64,000 bases of DNA from Myroides phaeus (lineage in GTDB: Bacteria > Bacteroidota > Bacteroidia > Flavobacteriales > Flavobacteriaceae), in NCBI RefSeq assembly GCF_009799805.1, contig NZ_CP047050.1:133501-197500 (forward strand), given 5' to 3'. The translations under genes were made by a program, and so were the position numbers. Below the pieces are notes generated by a model. The model was not told the DNA's origin. It worked only from the letters and a program-made list of their open reading frames with translations, and ran no database searches. Below are positions 16,914 through 26,968 of this stretch, one piece after another (positions within the stretch are counted from its first letter, which is position 1; each line of letters begins with the position of its first letter).

Positions 16914-18263
16914 ATGAATACTTTCGAGCAATTTAATCTACCGAAAGCTTTAGATAAAGCCCTTAACGAGCTAAATTTCAAATCTCCTACCCCTATTCAA
17001 GCTAAATCTTTTCCTGTTATATTATCAGGTAGAGATATGATGGGTATTGCACAAACTGGTACAGGTAAGACATTCGCTTACTTATTACCTATTTTAAAGC
17101 AATGGAAGTTTGCCAAATTTGAAACTCCAAGAGTTGTAATCATTGTACCTACACGTGAGTTAGTGGTGCAAGTAGTTGAAGAAACAGAGAAACTTACTAA
17201 ATATATGTCAGTTCGTACACTTGGAGTGTACGGAGGTACAAATATCAATACACAACGTAAAGCTGTTTACGAAGGGGTGGACATCCTTGTAGGAACACCT
17301 GGACGTATGATGGACCTTGCATTAGACGGGGTACTTCGCTTTGACAACTTACAGAAGTTAGTTATTGATGAATTTGACGAGATCTTAAACTTAGGTTTCC
17401 GTACTCAGCTAACATCTATTTTAGCAATGATGAAAAACAAGAAACAAAACATCTTGTTTTCTGCTACAATGACAGAAGAAGTTGATGAAATTCTTGATGA
17501 CTACTTTGAATTCCCTGAAGAAGTTTCTTTAGCCGCTTCAGGTACTCCATTAGAAAAAATAGACCAACAAGTTTATGTAGTTCCTAACTTCACTACTAAG
17601 ATGAATTTATTAATGCATCTATTAAGTGACAAAGAGGTATATAACCGTGTTCTTATTTTCATCAACAGTAAACGTCTTGCTGATGTAGTAATGGAGAAAT
17701 TAGAAGAAGCTTTCCCTGAAGAATTTACTGTTATTCACTCTAATAAGTCTCAGAACTTCCGTATGCGTTCTATGGCTGAATTCCAAGCAAGTGAGTTAAG
17801 AGGATTATTAACAACTGATATTATGGCGCGTGGATTAGATATTTCTGATATCTCACACGTTGTTAACTTACAGTTTACAGAGTCTCCTGAGCAATATATT
17901 CACCGTATTGGACGTACAGGTCGTGCAGACAAAGAAGGTATCGCTATTTCATTCGTTGACCCTAAAGAGGAAGAAATGAGATTGGCTGCTGAAGAATTGA
18001 TGGAAAGAGAACTTAGAGAAATGGAAATTCCTGAGGAAGTCGAGATCTCTGATAAATTAATGGAGTTTGAAAAATCAAAACTAAAAGCAAAGCAACTTGT
18101 AAAAGTTAAAAAGCCTATTGAAAAAGGCGCTGCTTTCCACGAAAAGAAAGACAAAAACCAAAAAGTAAACTTAGGAGGTCCTGGTAAACGTAAACCAAGA
18201 AAAACTAAACCAAGAAATAGAGCTGTTGAAGCTAAAAGAGCTGCTAAACGCAAGGGTCTATAG
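16914..18263 (+). CDS. DEAD-box-type ATP-dependent RNA helicase (motif II DEFD)
   Basis: 449 residues. Q motif FEQFNLPKAL near residue 5, Walker A AQTGTGKT near 49, PTRELV, GTPGR, motif II as DEFD (VIDEFDEIL near 155), SAT in FSATMTEE, ARGLDI and HRIGRTGR. The C-terminal 80 residues are Lys/Arg-rich (KRKPRKTKPRNRAVEAKRAA), a typical unstructured RNA-binding tail of RhlE-like helicases. It probably remodels RNA or assists ribosome assembly. The Ala to Phe change in motif II is unusual but leaves both acidic residues needed for ATP hydrolysis. Confidence 0.9.
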   Translation: MNTFEQFNLPKALDKALNELNFKSPTPIQAKSFPVILSGRDMMGIAQTGTGKTFAYLLPILKQWKFAKFETPRVVIIVPTRELVVQVVEETEKLTKYMSVRTLGVYGGTNINTQRKAVYEGVDILVGTPGRMMDLALDGVLRFDNLQKLVIDEFDEILNLGFRTQLTSILAMMKNKKQNILFSATMTEEVDEILDDYFEFPEEVSLAASGTPLEKIDQQVYVVPNFTTKMNLLMHLLSDKEVYNRVLIFINSKRLADVVMEKLEEAFPEEFTVIHSNKSQNFRMRSMAEFQASELRGLLTTDIMARGLDISDISHVVNLQFTESPEQYIHRIGRTGRADKEGIAISFVDPKEEEMRLAAEELMERELREMEIPEEVEISDKLMEFEKSKLKAKQLVKVKKPIEKGAAFHEKKDKNQKVNLGGPGKRKPRKTKPRNRAVEAKRAAKRKGL

Positions 18264-18278
18264 TAGATTCTATCACAT

Positions 18279-18315
18279 AAAAAAGCCTCGTAAACATAAG
18301 TTTACGAGGCTTTTT
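18279..18315 (+). terminator. bidirectional terminator between the helicase and nucleoside permease genes
   Basis: AAAAAGCCTCGTAAAC pairs with GTTTACGAGGCTTTTT; A and T runs on both sides allow use by the converging minus-strand gene. Confidence 0.9.
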
Positions 18316-18396
18316 AGTTTTATTTTATCTCATTAAAAAAGGATTGCTAATTGTAAAAATCAGCAAGCCTTTTCAATATCTAAACTCCTATAAAGA

Positions 18397-19761
18397 TTAC
18401 ATATTAATCTCTTCAGGATTGTGTTTATGTTTAAATGTAACTGCAAATAGAATTGCAATAGTCAACGCATAAGCAGCAAAAGTCAACCAGATATGTTCCC
18501 AATCTCTAATTTCAATTACTGTACTTAATGTACCGTCAGTTAAAACAGAAGATCCCTTCTCTGCAATCATAGATAATAATGTTTTATTATCTGTTGTTGT
18601 ATCTAAATAGGTAGCTAAACTACTTACATCTGTAAAGCGTTGTAAGAAGTATACATCAATAAGACGTCCTGCTACTAAGTTACCTAATACAGCACCAAAC
18701 CCATTAGTCATCATCATAAATAACCCTTGAGCCGATGAACGCATTGAAGAATCAGTAGATCCCTCAACAAATAAAGAACCTGATATATTAAAGAAGTCAA
18801 ATGCCATTCCATAGACAACACAAGACATAATAATCATCCATAATCCTGTACCTGGATCTCCTAATCCTAAGAAACCGAATCTTAATACCCAAGCAAACAT
18901 TGATAACAACATTACTGTTTTGATACCATATTTTTTAAGGAAGAAAGGAATAGCTAAAATGAATAACGTTTCAGAAACCTGAGAAATTGACATAATGATT
19001 GTAGAATACTTTACAACCAATGAATCAGCATACTTTGGGAAAAACTTAAACTCATCTAAGAAAACATCTCCATAAGCATTTGTTAGTTGCAAAGCAGCTC
19101 CTAAGAACATTGAGAAGAAGAAGAACAATGCCATCTTGTAGTTTCCAAACAATTTAAAAGCATTTAATCCTAACATCTCCATTAATGAACCACTTTCTTT
19201 CTCTCCTTTTGGTTCACATTTAGGTAATGTAAAAGAATACAATCCTAAAAGAATTGCTCCTACACCTGCTATATAAAACTGATACTCGGTTGCTTTATTA
19301 CCTGTAAGGTTTGTCATCCACATTGCAGCAATAAATCCTATTGTACCAAACACACGAATCGGTGGGAAGTCTTTAACAACGTCAAAACCATTTCCTTTTA
19401 ATACATCATAAGAAATAGAATTACTCAAAGCAATAGTAGGCATATAACAACACATTGCTACTAACATCACCCAAAAGAACGTTCCTGGATCGTCAACTTG
19501 AACTAAACCGAATAAAGTAACCCCATAAAGAATATGCAAGATACCATATAATCTTTCCGTATTAATCCATTTATCTGCTACTATCCCTGCAAGTGTTGGC
19601 ATAAAAATAGAAGCAATTCCCATTGTTGCGAAAATGATACCGAATTGACTACCACTCCACTCTTTTGTTCCAAACCAATAGTTCCCTATTGTGATTAACC
19701 ATGCTCCCCATACAAAGAATTGCATGAAGCTCATAAACGTCAATTTAATTTTTATATTCAT
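18397..19761 (-). CDS. MFS nucleoside:proton symporter (NupG-like)
   Basis: 454 residues with about twelve membrane helices. The opening LTFMSFMQFFVWGAWLITIG and the block PTLAGIVADKWINTERL are hallmarks of the NupG/XapB nucleoside permease family, common as a single gene in Bacteroidetes. It would import nucleosides through the inner membrane with protons. A hydrophilic loop carries a cluster GEKESGS near residue 190. It lies 83 bp downstream of cmk with no terminator between, so the two pyrimidine/nucleoside genes may be cotranscribed. Confidence 0.82.
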   Translation of the reverse strand: MNIKIKLTFMSFMQFFVWGAWLITIGNYWFGTKEWSGSQFGIIFATMGIASIFMPTLAGIVADKWINTERLYGILHILYGVTLFGLVQVDDPGTFFWVMLVAMCCYMPTIALSNSISYDVLKGNGFDVVKDFPPIRVFGTIGFIAAMWMTNLTGNKATEYQFYIAGVGAILLGLYSFTLPKCEPKGEKESGSLMEMLGLNAFKLFGNYKMALFFFFSMFLGAALQLTNAYGDVFLDEFKFFPKYADSLVVKYSTIIMSISQVSETLFILAIPFFLKKYGIKTVMLLSMFAWVLRFGFLGLGDPGTGLWMIIMSCVVYGMAFDFFNISGSLFVEGSTDSSMRSSAQGLFMMMTNGFGAVLGNLVAGRLIDVYFLQRFTDVSSLATYLDTTTDNKTLLSMIAEKGSSVLTDGTLSTVIEIRDWEHIWLTFAAYALTIAILFAVTFKHKHNPEEINM

Positions 19762-19844
19762 TTCTGTTTTATTATATCAGTCTTAACAAATTTAAAGATA
19801 AAATACTTTTATTTATAGTTTACAAAGTACTTTAAATCAACTCT

Positions 19845-20531
19845 CTACTTAATTTTATTTTGCGCTAATTCTAAAATTAAGTCGAATTGTTCCTCACGAG
19901 TAAGGTTTGAGTTATCAACCTCAACTGCATCTACAGCCATTACAAGTGGAGAATCTGCTCTTGTTGTATCAATTTTATCTCTTTCTACAACATTTTTAAA
20001 AACATCTTCAAATTTGATTGTCTCATCTTTCACAATTAACTCATCAAAACGACGTTGAGCCCTAATCTCAGGAGAAGCAGTCATAAATATCTTTAATTCT
20101 GCATCTGGAAAAACGACAGTACCAATATCTCTACCATCCATAACAACACCTTTAGATTTACCTAAGTTTTGTTGTTGTTCAACTAATTTTCTACGCACTT
20201 CTGGTATTTCAGCAATTTGACTTACAAAATTAGATACTTCCAATGTTCTAATGATGTCCTCTACATTACTGTGATTTAAATAAATTTCAGCAAACCCACG
20301 CTCTGGATTATATTCAAAATGAAGTTCAATTAAATGAAGGGAATCTATCAATGCCTCTTTGTCAAAATGACCTTCTTTAATAAAGCCTTTTCTCATGGCG
20401 TATAAAGTTACTGCACGATACATAGCTCCTGTATCAATATAAACGTAACTCAGTGATTTTGCCAATGATTTTGCCAATGTACTTTTCCCCGTAGATGAAA
20501 AGCCATCAATCGCTATGGTGATCTTTTTCAA
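19845..20531 (-). CDS. cmk: cytidylate kinase
   Basis: 228 residues. P-loop DGFSSTGKST near residue 9, YIDTGAMYRA near 31, MDGRDIGTVVFPDAELKIF near 130 and a lid with RAQRRFDEL are diagnostic. It phosphorylates CMP and dCMP with ATP. The length is that of bacterial Cmk. It is upstream of the nucleoside permease gene on the same strand. Confidence 0.95.
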   Translation of the reverse strand: MKKITIAIDGFSSTGKSTLAKSLAKSLSYVYIDTGAMYRAVTLYAMRKGFIKEGHFDKEALIDSLHLIELHFEYNPERGFAEIYLNHSNVEDIIRTLEVSNFVSQIAEIPEVRRKLVEQQQNLGKSKGVVMDGRDIGTVVFPDAELKIFMTASPEIRAQRRFDELIVKDETIKFEDVFKNVVERDKIDTTRADSPLVMAVDAVEVDNSNLTREEQFDLILELAQNKIK

Positions 20532-20765
20532 ATTGAAAAATTTAAAATTAATTTCTGTTTTTACTTAATGTCAAATATAACAGATTAAATCACGTTTTCA
20601 CACTTTTAATATCAATATAACTACAAACAAACAATAGTTCATTTTATGCAATATTCTTAGTTGCTACTAATGCTTTCTAATAAAGATTTTGACAATTGTT
20701 TACAAAGGTAAAGTAATATAAAAAATTACGCACTAAAATATGAGAATAACACCAGCTCATTAAAC

Positions 20766-20799
20766 AAAAAAAGCACCAGATGAATTATCTGGTGCTTTT
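20766..20799 (-). terminator. terminator after lon
   Basis: AAAAAAGCACCAGAT pairs with ATCTGGTGCTTTT, 21 bp beyond the lon stop codon. Confidence 0.9.
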
Positions 20800-20819
20800 A
20801 AATATATAGCATAAAGAGG

Positions 20820-23291
20820 TTATTTTGCTTTTACAGCTTCAAACTTCTTTGCATTCTTTACTTTTTGATCAGTAATTGCTAATTCAATTACTTCTTCCAT
20901 ACGATCTACATAGTGGAATGTTAATCCTTTTAAATACTCTTCTTTTATTTCATCAATATCTTTTCTATTGTCTTTACACAAGATAATTTCCTTGATATTA
21001 GCTCTTTTAGCTGCAAGTATTTTTTCTTTTATTCCTCCTACAGGTAATACTTTCCCTCTCAATGTAATCTCTCCTGTCATCGCTAAGTTCTTCTTTACTT
21101 TTTTCTGTGTAAAAGAAGACACCATAGAGGTTAACATTGTAATACCAGCACTTGGTCCATCTTTTGGTGTTGCTCCTTCAGGAACGTGAATATGTATTTT
21201 ATAATTATCAAGAGTCTCTTGAGCAATACCTAATTCATCTGCGTGAGCCTTAATATACTCAAGTGCAATTGTAGCAGACTCTTTCATTACGGTTCCTAAA
21301 TTACCCGTAATAGACAAATCACCTTTTCCTTTAGAAACAATAGACTCAATATACAGAATATCACCACCAACACTTGTCCAAGCTAAACCAGTTACAACTC
21401 CTGCTACATCATTATTCTCATATTTATCGCTTTCAAAACGAGGTGTTCCTAATATCTTACGAATATCAGCTTCTGTCATTTTTACATTGTACTCTTCTTC
21501 CATTACAATGCTCTTAGCAACACCACGAGCAACGTGTGCAAGCTGTTTATCTAAACCACGTACACCAGATTCTCTTGTATAATTTGAAACGATAAACTCC
21601 ATTTGTTTCTTGCCAATTGACAAGTCTTTAGTTGTTAAACCGTGCTCTTTCAATTGTTTTGGCAACAAATGCTGTTTCCCTATTTCTACCTTCTCTTCAA
21701 TCGTATATCCTGTCATTTCAATAATCTCCATACGATCACGCAATGCAGGTTGAATAGTTCCTAAGTTATTAGAAGTAGCAATAAACATAACTTTAGACAA
21801 ATCATACCCCATTTCTAAGAAGTTATCATAGAAATCAGAGTTTTGTTCAGGATCCAATACTTCTAACAAAGCAGAAGAAGGGTCTCCATTATGACTTGAT
21901 GACAATTTATCAATTTCATCTAATAAGAAAACAGGGTTTGACGTTTTAGCCTTTTTAATACTTTGTATAATACGTCCTGGCATAGCACCAATATACGTCT
22001 TTCTGTGTCCTCTAATTTCAGCTTCATCTCTCAATCCACCTAAAGAAATACGAACATACTCCCTACCTAAAGCATTCGCAATAGAACGCCCGATAGATGT
22101 TTTACCAACCCCCGGAGGTCCGTATAAACATAAAATAGGTGATTTTAAATCATTTCTTAATTTAAGAACTGCCATATGTTCAAGAACACGCTTTTTAACG
22201 TCTTCAATTCCGTAATGGTCTTTATTTAAAACTTTATCTGCATTTTTTAAGTCAAAGTTATCTTTAGAATACTCCCCCCAAGGTAACTCCAATAACAACT
22301 CTAAATAATTGCGTTGAATACCAAACTCAGCAACTTGAGGATTCATTCTTTGAAATTTCATTAATTCCTTCTCAAAGCGTTCTTTTACCTCTTTACTCCA
22401 TTTCTTATTCTTAGCTTTTTTACGCATTTCCTCAAACTCTTCTTCATTTGAAAAGCCTCCAAGCTCTTCTTGAATAGTTTTCATTTGTTGATGTAAGAAA
22501 TACTCTTTTTGCTGTTGATCAAGATCAATGCGAACTTTACTTTGAATATGATTGCGTAAAACAAGTTTCTGCAATTCTAAATTCATTTCTTTTAAAGTAT
22601 CAAGTCCTCTATCTTTCAAATTATCAATACACAATAAGTTTTGCTTTTGTTCAACTGTCAAACTAATGTTTGAAGAAATAAAATTGATTAAAAAAGACTT
22701 ACTATCAATATTGTTAATTGCAAATGAAGCTTCTGAAGGGATATTAGGATTCTCTTTTATGATTTCTAACGAAAGTTCTTTTATCGAATCTACAATAGCT
22801 ACAAACTCTTTATCTCCTTTTTTAGGTTGAGTTTCAACTCGTTCTTTGATAGTTGCCTTCATAAAAGGCTCCTCTTCTACCATTTCAACAATATCAAAAC
22901 GTTTTTTACCTTGTAAAATCACAGTGATATTTCCATCAGGTAGCTTTAATAATTTGATGATACGTGCAACTGTTCCTGTATGATAAATATCGTTAACCGT
23001 AGGGTCATCTACATCTTCATCCTTCTGGGCTACAACACCTATTATTTTATCTCCCTTGTTTGCTTTATTCAGTAATTCAATTGATTTATCTCTTCCTGCT
23101 GTAATAGGAATTACAACCCCTGGAAACAATACCATATTTCTCAATGGTAAAATAGGGATTTCTAAAGGCATTTCTTCATTATTCATTTCCTCTTCATCTT
23201 CTGAAGTCATAATTGGAATAAATTCAGAATCTCCATCAACAAAATCTTGTAACGACAAATTGTCCAGTGTTATTATTTTTTGATCCGCCAT
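20820..23291 (-). CDS. lon: ATP-dependent protease La
   Basis: 823 residues. An acidic leader of about 40 residues precedes the LAN substrate-binding domain (ILPLRNMVLFPGVVIPI). The AAA+ module has Walker A GPPGVGKTS near residue 394 and Walker B FLLDEIDKLS. The C-terminal peptidase has Ser in KDGPSAGITM near 725 and Lys in KILAAKRANI, the Ser-Lys dyad. Lon degrades misfolded and regulatory proteins in the cytoplasm. It is monocistronic. Confidence 0.96.
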   Translation of the reverse strand: MADQKIITLDNLSLQDFVDGDSEFIPIMTSEDEEEMNNEEMPLEIPILPLRNMVLFPGVVIPITAGRDKSIELLNKANKGDKIIGVVAQKDEDVDDPTVNDIYHTGTVARIIKLLKLPDGNITVILQGKKRFDIVEMVEEEPFMKATIKERVETQPKKGDKEFVAIVDSIKELSLEIIKENPNIPSEASFAINNIDSKSFLINFISSNISLTVEQKQNLLCIDNLKDRGLDTLKEMNLELQKLVLRNHIQSKVRIDLDQQQKEYFLHQQMKTIQEELGGFSNEEEFEEMRKKAKNKKWSKEVKERFEKELMKFQRMNPQVAEFGIQRNYLELLLELPWGEYSKDNFDLKNADKVLNKDHYGIEDVKKRVLEHMAVLKLRNDLKSPILCLYGPPGVGKTSIGRSIANALGREYVRISLGGLRDEAEIRGHRKTYIGAMPGRIIQSIKKAKTSNPVFLLDEIDKLSSSHNGDPSSALLEVLDPEQNSDFYDNFLEMGYDLSKVMFIATSNNLGTIQPALRDRMEIIEMTGYTIEEKVEIGKQHLLPKQLKEHGLTTKDLSIGKKQMEFIVSNYTRESGVRGLDKQLAHVARGVAKSIVMEEEYNVKMTEADIRKILGTPRFESDKYENNDVAGVVTGLAWTSVGGDILYIESIVSKGKGDLSITGNLGTVMKESATIALEYIKAHADELGIAQETLDNYKIHIHVPEGATPKDGPSAGITMLTSMVSSFTQKKVKKNLAMTGEITLRGKVLPVGGIKEKILAAKRANIKEIILCKDNRKDIDEIKEEYLKGLTFHYVDRMEEVIELAITDQKVKNAKKFEAVKAK

Positions 23292-23434
23292 ATTTATATT
23301 TACGTCATTTTGTCAGTTATAGCCATATAATATTGTGTATTAATCCTACACCATACAACGTAACTAACTGATAACCAACAAAAAATTAATTTATAAGTTA
23401 TAATCTCTATTTAACATTCCAATCTTTATGCCAT

Positions 23435-23466
23435 AAAAAAATCCTTACAAATAGTGTAAGGATTTA
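23435..23466 (-). terminator. terminator after the lipoprotein gene
   Basis: AATCCTTACA pairs with TGTAAGGATT around a 5-base loop, flanked by an A run, 26 bp beyond the stop codon. Confidence 0.82.
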
Positions 23467-23491
23467 ACAACTTAACCTATTAGGAAACAAG

Positions 23492-24448
23492 CTATTTCGT
23501 TTCATTTGTTTTTTCAACCTTCAAAAAAGAGAATTCCCCTTCTGTTACCCTGATACTCACATCCTTATCATCTTCTTTAAAAAGAACCAAATCAAAAGTT
23601 CCTTTTAATCGTAAAGGCTCTACCAAATTTTGAGTATCATTTTCAACATCTTCAACAATCAAATATGAATCCTTTCTATTTTCTTCTAAAGAAACATATT
23701 TAACTCCTTCAGGTGAAGTATATACAGCCTTAAAAGTATCTTGTTCATACTTAGTATTAGACTTTAAAGCCAAACCCTTTGTAAACGTAATAAAAAGAGA
23801 CTGTGTTTTACCAACTTCATCTGTTCCTGAAATCACAAGACTATTATCATCTATCGCAATATTCTCTTTTGAATTTTGCATTGGCTCATCACCAATAAAA
23901 GCATCAAAATATGTTTTTTCTAATCTCGAATACGGGATGTTTGAAAAATCACCCGTAATAGGGAATGCCTTTAAATTAGGGTTATCTGAATTCAATGGAA
24001 TCATACTTTTAATATCAATTCCTCCATTAACTACTCTTGCATTTTTATTAATATATGACATAGAAATAATACCTGTTACCCAATTAGGACGAAGTGTATC
24101 TTTTGTAGTGTACTCAGTATCATCTTTTTTTGAATAATAAGTTGATTCATTTACATTAGTAGGAAAATTCCCTTGTACAAACTTCTTAATATTCACAATC
24201 AAGTAATCCTCTCCTGTTTCTCCTAAATTGTCAACTCTTAAAGTAAATTCTCTATTTTTATCTACAGTAGCTATAATTTTCTCACGCTCCATATAGTTCT
24301 CTCCTTCGATATTTAGATTTACTAATGGTTTACCTACCATAACATTGTTTTCTAACAAAGGGTCTATCTTTTCATTATCACAAGAAACAAAACCTAAACC
24401 TGCTATTAATAAACAACTTGCTACAATATATTTATATCCTTTTTTCAT
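23492..24448 (-). CDS. lipoprotein of unknown function
   Basis: 318 residues. It starts with a lipobox signal (MKKGYKYIVASCLLIAGLGFVSCDNEK; Cys near residue 23). The rest is beta-rich and acidic, with no catalytic motif seen; two similar beta halves (about 55-180 and 185-310) may be present. It resembles the general class of Bacteroidetes surface or periplasmic lipoproteins rather than a named family. It is monocistronic, between lon and an MFS gene. Confidence 0.75.
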   Translation of the reverse strand: MKKGYKYIVASCLLIAGLGFVSCDNEKIDPLLENNVMVGKPLVNLNIEGENYMEREKIIATVDKNREFTLRVDNLGETGEDYLIVNIKKFVQGNFPTNVNESTYYSKKDDTEYTTKDTLRPNWVTGIISMSYINKNARVVNGGIDIKSMIPLNSDNPNLKAFPITGDFSNIPYSRLEKTYFDAFIGDEPMQNSKENIAIDDNSLVISGTDEVGKTQSLFITFTKGLALKSNTKYEQDTFKAVYTSPEGVKYVSLEENRKDSYLIVEDVENDTQNLVEPLRLKGTFDLVLFKEDDKDVSIRVTEGEFSFLKVEKTNETK

Positions 24449-24509
24449 CTTTCAATTCTTTCTTTTATAAAAAACTTTAACAAATTTACAATAAAATTAC
24501 TATCATCTA

Positions 24510-25814
24510 TTAAATCATTCTCTTATTTGGCACTCTTAACAGTAAAACAAAGCCTATTGCAAAGAAAACAATTAAGAATAATATCGCATTTTGCATTTTG
24601 CCAGTTATATCACTCACCAAGCCATACATTGCCATTCCTAATACAATACCTAACTTTTCTGTTACATCATAAAAGCTAAAAAAAGAGGTTGTATCAGTTG
24701 TATCAGGAAGCAATTTAGAATATGTAGAACGAGATAATGATTGAATTCCTCCCATTACAAGCCCAACAAATCCTGCTGCAACATAAAACTCATTTGGCGT
24801 TTCAATAGTATAAGCATAAACACATATAAATATCCATAACGCATTTAAAACACAAAGCGTATAAATATTCCCTATTTTTTTTGACATCCCCGAAGTTGCA
24901 TATGCTCCAAGTATAGCCACTAATTGAATTACTAAAATACTTAATATTAACCCTGTAGTACGCTGACTATCTGTCTCCCAAGCGATTTCTTTTTCTCCAA
25001 AATAAGCAGCAATAACCATTACTGTCTGTACCGCCATACTATAAACAAAAAAAGCAACTAAATATCGTTTCAACGAACTATACCCACGTAACTCCTCCCA
25101 TACTTTCTTTAATTCTCTAAAGCCCTTAAAAAAAACGGATTTAGTTATTTTTTTATCATTCTTAAAATCTGGCAAGTATTTAAAGGTGTAGATACTAAAG
25201 CCTATCCACCAAATTCCAACTAATAAAAAAGAATAGCGCATTGCAGTCATAGCTGAATCAAAACCAAAAGTTTCGTGTTTCATTATTAACAACAAATTGA
25301 GCAATAGTAAAATGACACTTCCTACATACCCCATAGCATAGCCTTTAGCACTAATATTATCTTGTTGGTTTTGAAAGGCTATATCAGGTAAATAAGAGTT
25401 GTAAAAAACAAGACTCCCCCAAAAACCGATAAGTCCGAACATATAAAACAATAAACTGAGTAGAATATAGTCTAAGCTAAAAAAATAGAGAAGCATACAA
25501 GAAATAGATCCTATTCCACAAAAAAGCTTCATAAAGAATTTCTTATTCCCAAGGTAATCTGCTATTCCTGATAAAAATGGAGAGATGATACAAACAATTA
25601 AAAAACCAATTGCTGTGATATAACTGATAATAGACTCACTTTTAATATCAAGTCCGAAAATAAGAAAACGATCTAACTCTCTCTCCCTAAACAAAGCTCC
25701 ATAGTAGAGGGGAAAAATAGATGACGAAATAACAAGTGCATATACAGAATTAGCCCAGTCGTAAAATGCCCAAGCATTTAACAACTTCTTATCTCCTTTT
25801 ACAAATTGAGTCAT
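24510..25814 (-). CDS. MFS transporter, UMF1/Atg22-like
   Basis: 434 residues from the ATG at 25812-25814 (MTQFVKGDKKLLNAWAFYDWANS); a longer frame from a TTG would run back to the terminator of the upstream gene. About twelve membrane helices are seen. NAWAFYDWANSVYALVI is the signature opening of the UMF1 family (related to yeast Atg22 amino-acid effluxers). A central loop (FKNDKKITKSVFFKGFREL) separates the two halves. Substrate unknown. Confidence 0.82.
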   Translation of the reverse strand: MTQFVKGDKKLLNAWAFYDWANSVYALVISSSIFPLYYGALFRERELDRFLIFGLDIKSESIISYITAIGFLIVCIISPFLSGIADYLGNKKFFMKLFCGIGSISCMLLYFFSLDYILLSLLFYMFGLIGFWGSLVFYNSYLPDIAFQNQQDNISAKGYAMGYVGSVILLLLNLLLIMKHETFGFDSAMTAMRYSFLLVGIWWIGFSIYTFKYLPDFKNDKKITKSVFFKGFRELKKVWEELRGYSSLKRYLVAFFVYSMAVQTVMVIAAYFGEKEIAWETDSQRTTGLILSILVIQLVAILGAYATSGMSKKIGNIYTLCVLNALWIFICVYAYTIETPNEFYVAAGFVGLVMGGIQSLSRSTYSKLLPDTTDTTSFFSFYDVTEKLGIVLGMAMYGLVSDITGKMQNAILFLIVFFAIGFVLLLRVPNKRMI

Positions 25815-25835
25815 AGTACAAGTGCTTAACAAAAA

Positions 25836-25865
25836 AATAAGCTACCTAATTAGGTAGCTTATTTA
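25836..25865 (-). terminator. terminator after the M48 protease gene
   Basis: A perfect palindrome AAATAAGCTACCTAA / TTAGGTAGCTTATTT lies just past the protease stop codon, 22 bp before the next start. Confidence 0.87.
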
Positions 25866-25873
25866 ATAAAATA

Positions 25874-26689
25874 TTACTTGTTGAAATATACACCAAATTT
25901 TGCAGCTTCTGCTTTTGCTTCTGGAATTAATTTTTTAAGGTTTTCAATACGCTCATGGTTACTCGGGTGAGTACTCATAAATGAAGAACCTCCATCTCCT
26001 CCTGTTTTAGCAGCCATACGAGACCAAAACTCTACAGATTCTTCTGGATTATATCCCGCAATTGCCATTAATGTTAATCCTATTTTATCAGCTTCTGTTT
26101 CATTAGCACGACTAAAAGGTAACATTCCTCCTACTTGTGATCCATATCCATAAGCTGCTGCCCAAGTTTGTTTTGCAATAGGACTTGAGTTTTGAGTTAA
26201 CAAATCAAGTGCGATTGCACCACCTTGCTGAAGCATACTTGCACTCATACGTTGTTGTCCGTGATTTGCTAATGCGTGAGATACTTCGTGCCCCATTACA
26301 GTTGCAATACCAGCATCTGTTTTACAGACTGGTAATATTCCTGTATAAAATACAATCTTACCACCAGGCATACACCAAGCGTTTAACTCTTTATTATCTA
26401 CCAAATTGTATTCCCAACGATAGTCATTTAAATAAGAACCATGACCATTTGCTGTTAACCATTTCTCGGCTGCAGCTTTAATTCTTGTTCCTACTTCTTC
26501 AATACGTTTTGCATCTTTTGTTCCTTTAACAGCTTTATTCTCTTTCAAGAAATCATCATATTGTTGGAAAGCCATAGGAAATAAATTTGCATTTGACTGA
26601 AACGCCATTGTTTTTTTTCCTGTAAAAGGATTAGTAGCACAAGCTGCCAATAATAAAGCACTACCTGCTACAAAAAATACTTTTTTCAT
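25874..26689 (-). CDS. M48-family metalloprotease lipoprotein
   Basis: 271 residues from the ATG at 26687-26689, chosen because it begins the lipobox signal MKKVFFVAGSALLLAACATN; an upstream in-frame start adds 13 residues before it. The zinc motif HEVSHALANHG is near residue 136 and the third ligand Glu is in RANETEADKIGL near 204. Proteins of this group (LoiP/BepA-like) are periplasmic quality-control proteases tied to the outer membrane. Length fits LoiP. It has its own terminator. Confidence 0.9.
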   Translation of the reverse strand: MKKVFFVAGSALLLAACATNPFTGKKTMAFQSNANLFPMAFQQYDDFLKENKAVKGTKDAKRIEEVGTRIKAAAEKWLTANGHGSYLNDYRWEYNLVDNKELNAWCMPGGKIVFYTGILPVCKTDAGIATVMGHEVSHALANHGQQRMSASMLQQGGAIALDLLTQNSSPIAKQTWAAAYGYGSQVGGMLPFSRANETEADKIGLTLMAIAGYNPEESVEFWSRMAAKTGGDGGSSFMSTHPSNHERIENLKKLIPEAKAEAAKFGVYFNK

Positions 26690-26931
26690 ACCACCTATTT
26701 TTTTGTCAAAAATAATAGGATTTAGCAATATAAAAAACTTTTACTTCGCATTTATTATTGTCTTACTTACTCAGTATGATATCAATATCGGCAAATAATT
26801 ATCTTTAAAACACCTTTATTTAAACAAAACTGATTCATTTATAACATAATAAATATCCAAATTTGGAAATGATAACGCTTTAAACTGCAATAAATGAGAA
26901 TATCACCAAATAGTAGGCTTGCATAGTACTT

Positions 26932-26939
26932 TAATTTTG
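26932..26939 (+). promoter_or_regulatory. -7 element TAATTTTG of the hydrolase-msrB operon
   Basis: TAnnTTTG match 30 bp before the ATG at 26969. The -33 position is not clear. Confidence 0.5.
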
Positions 26940-26968
26940 TAATTTTACAGCATTACAAGATTATTATA

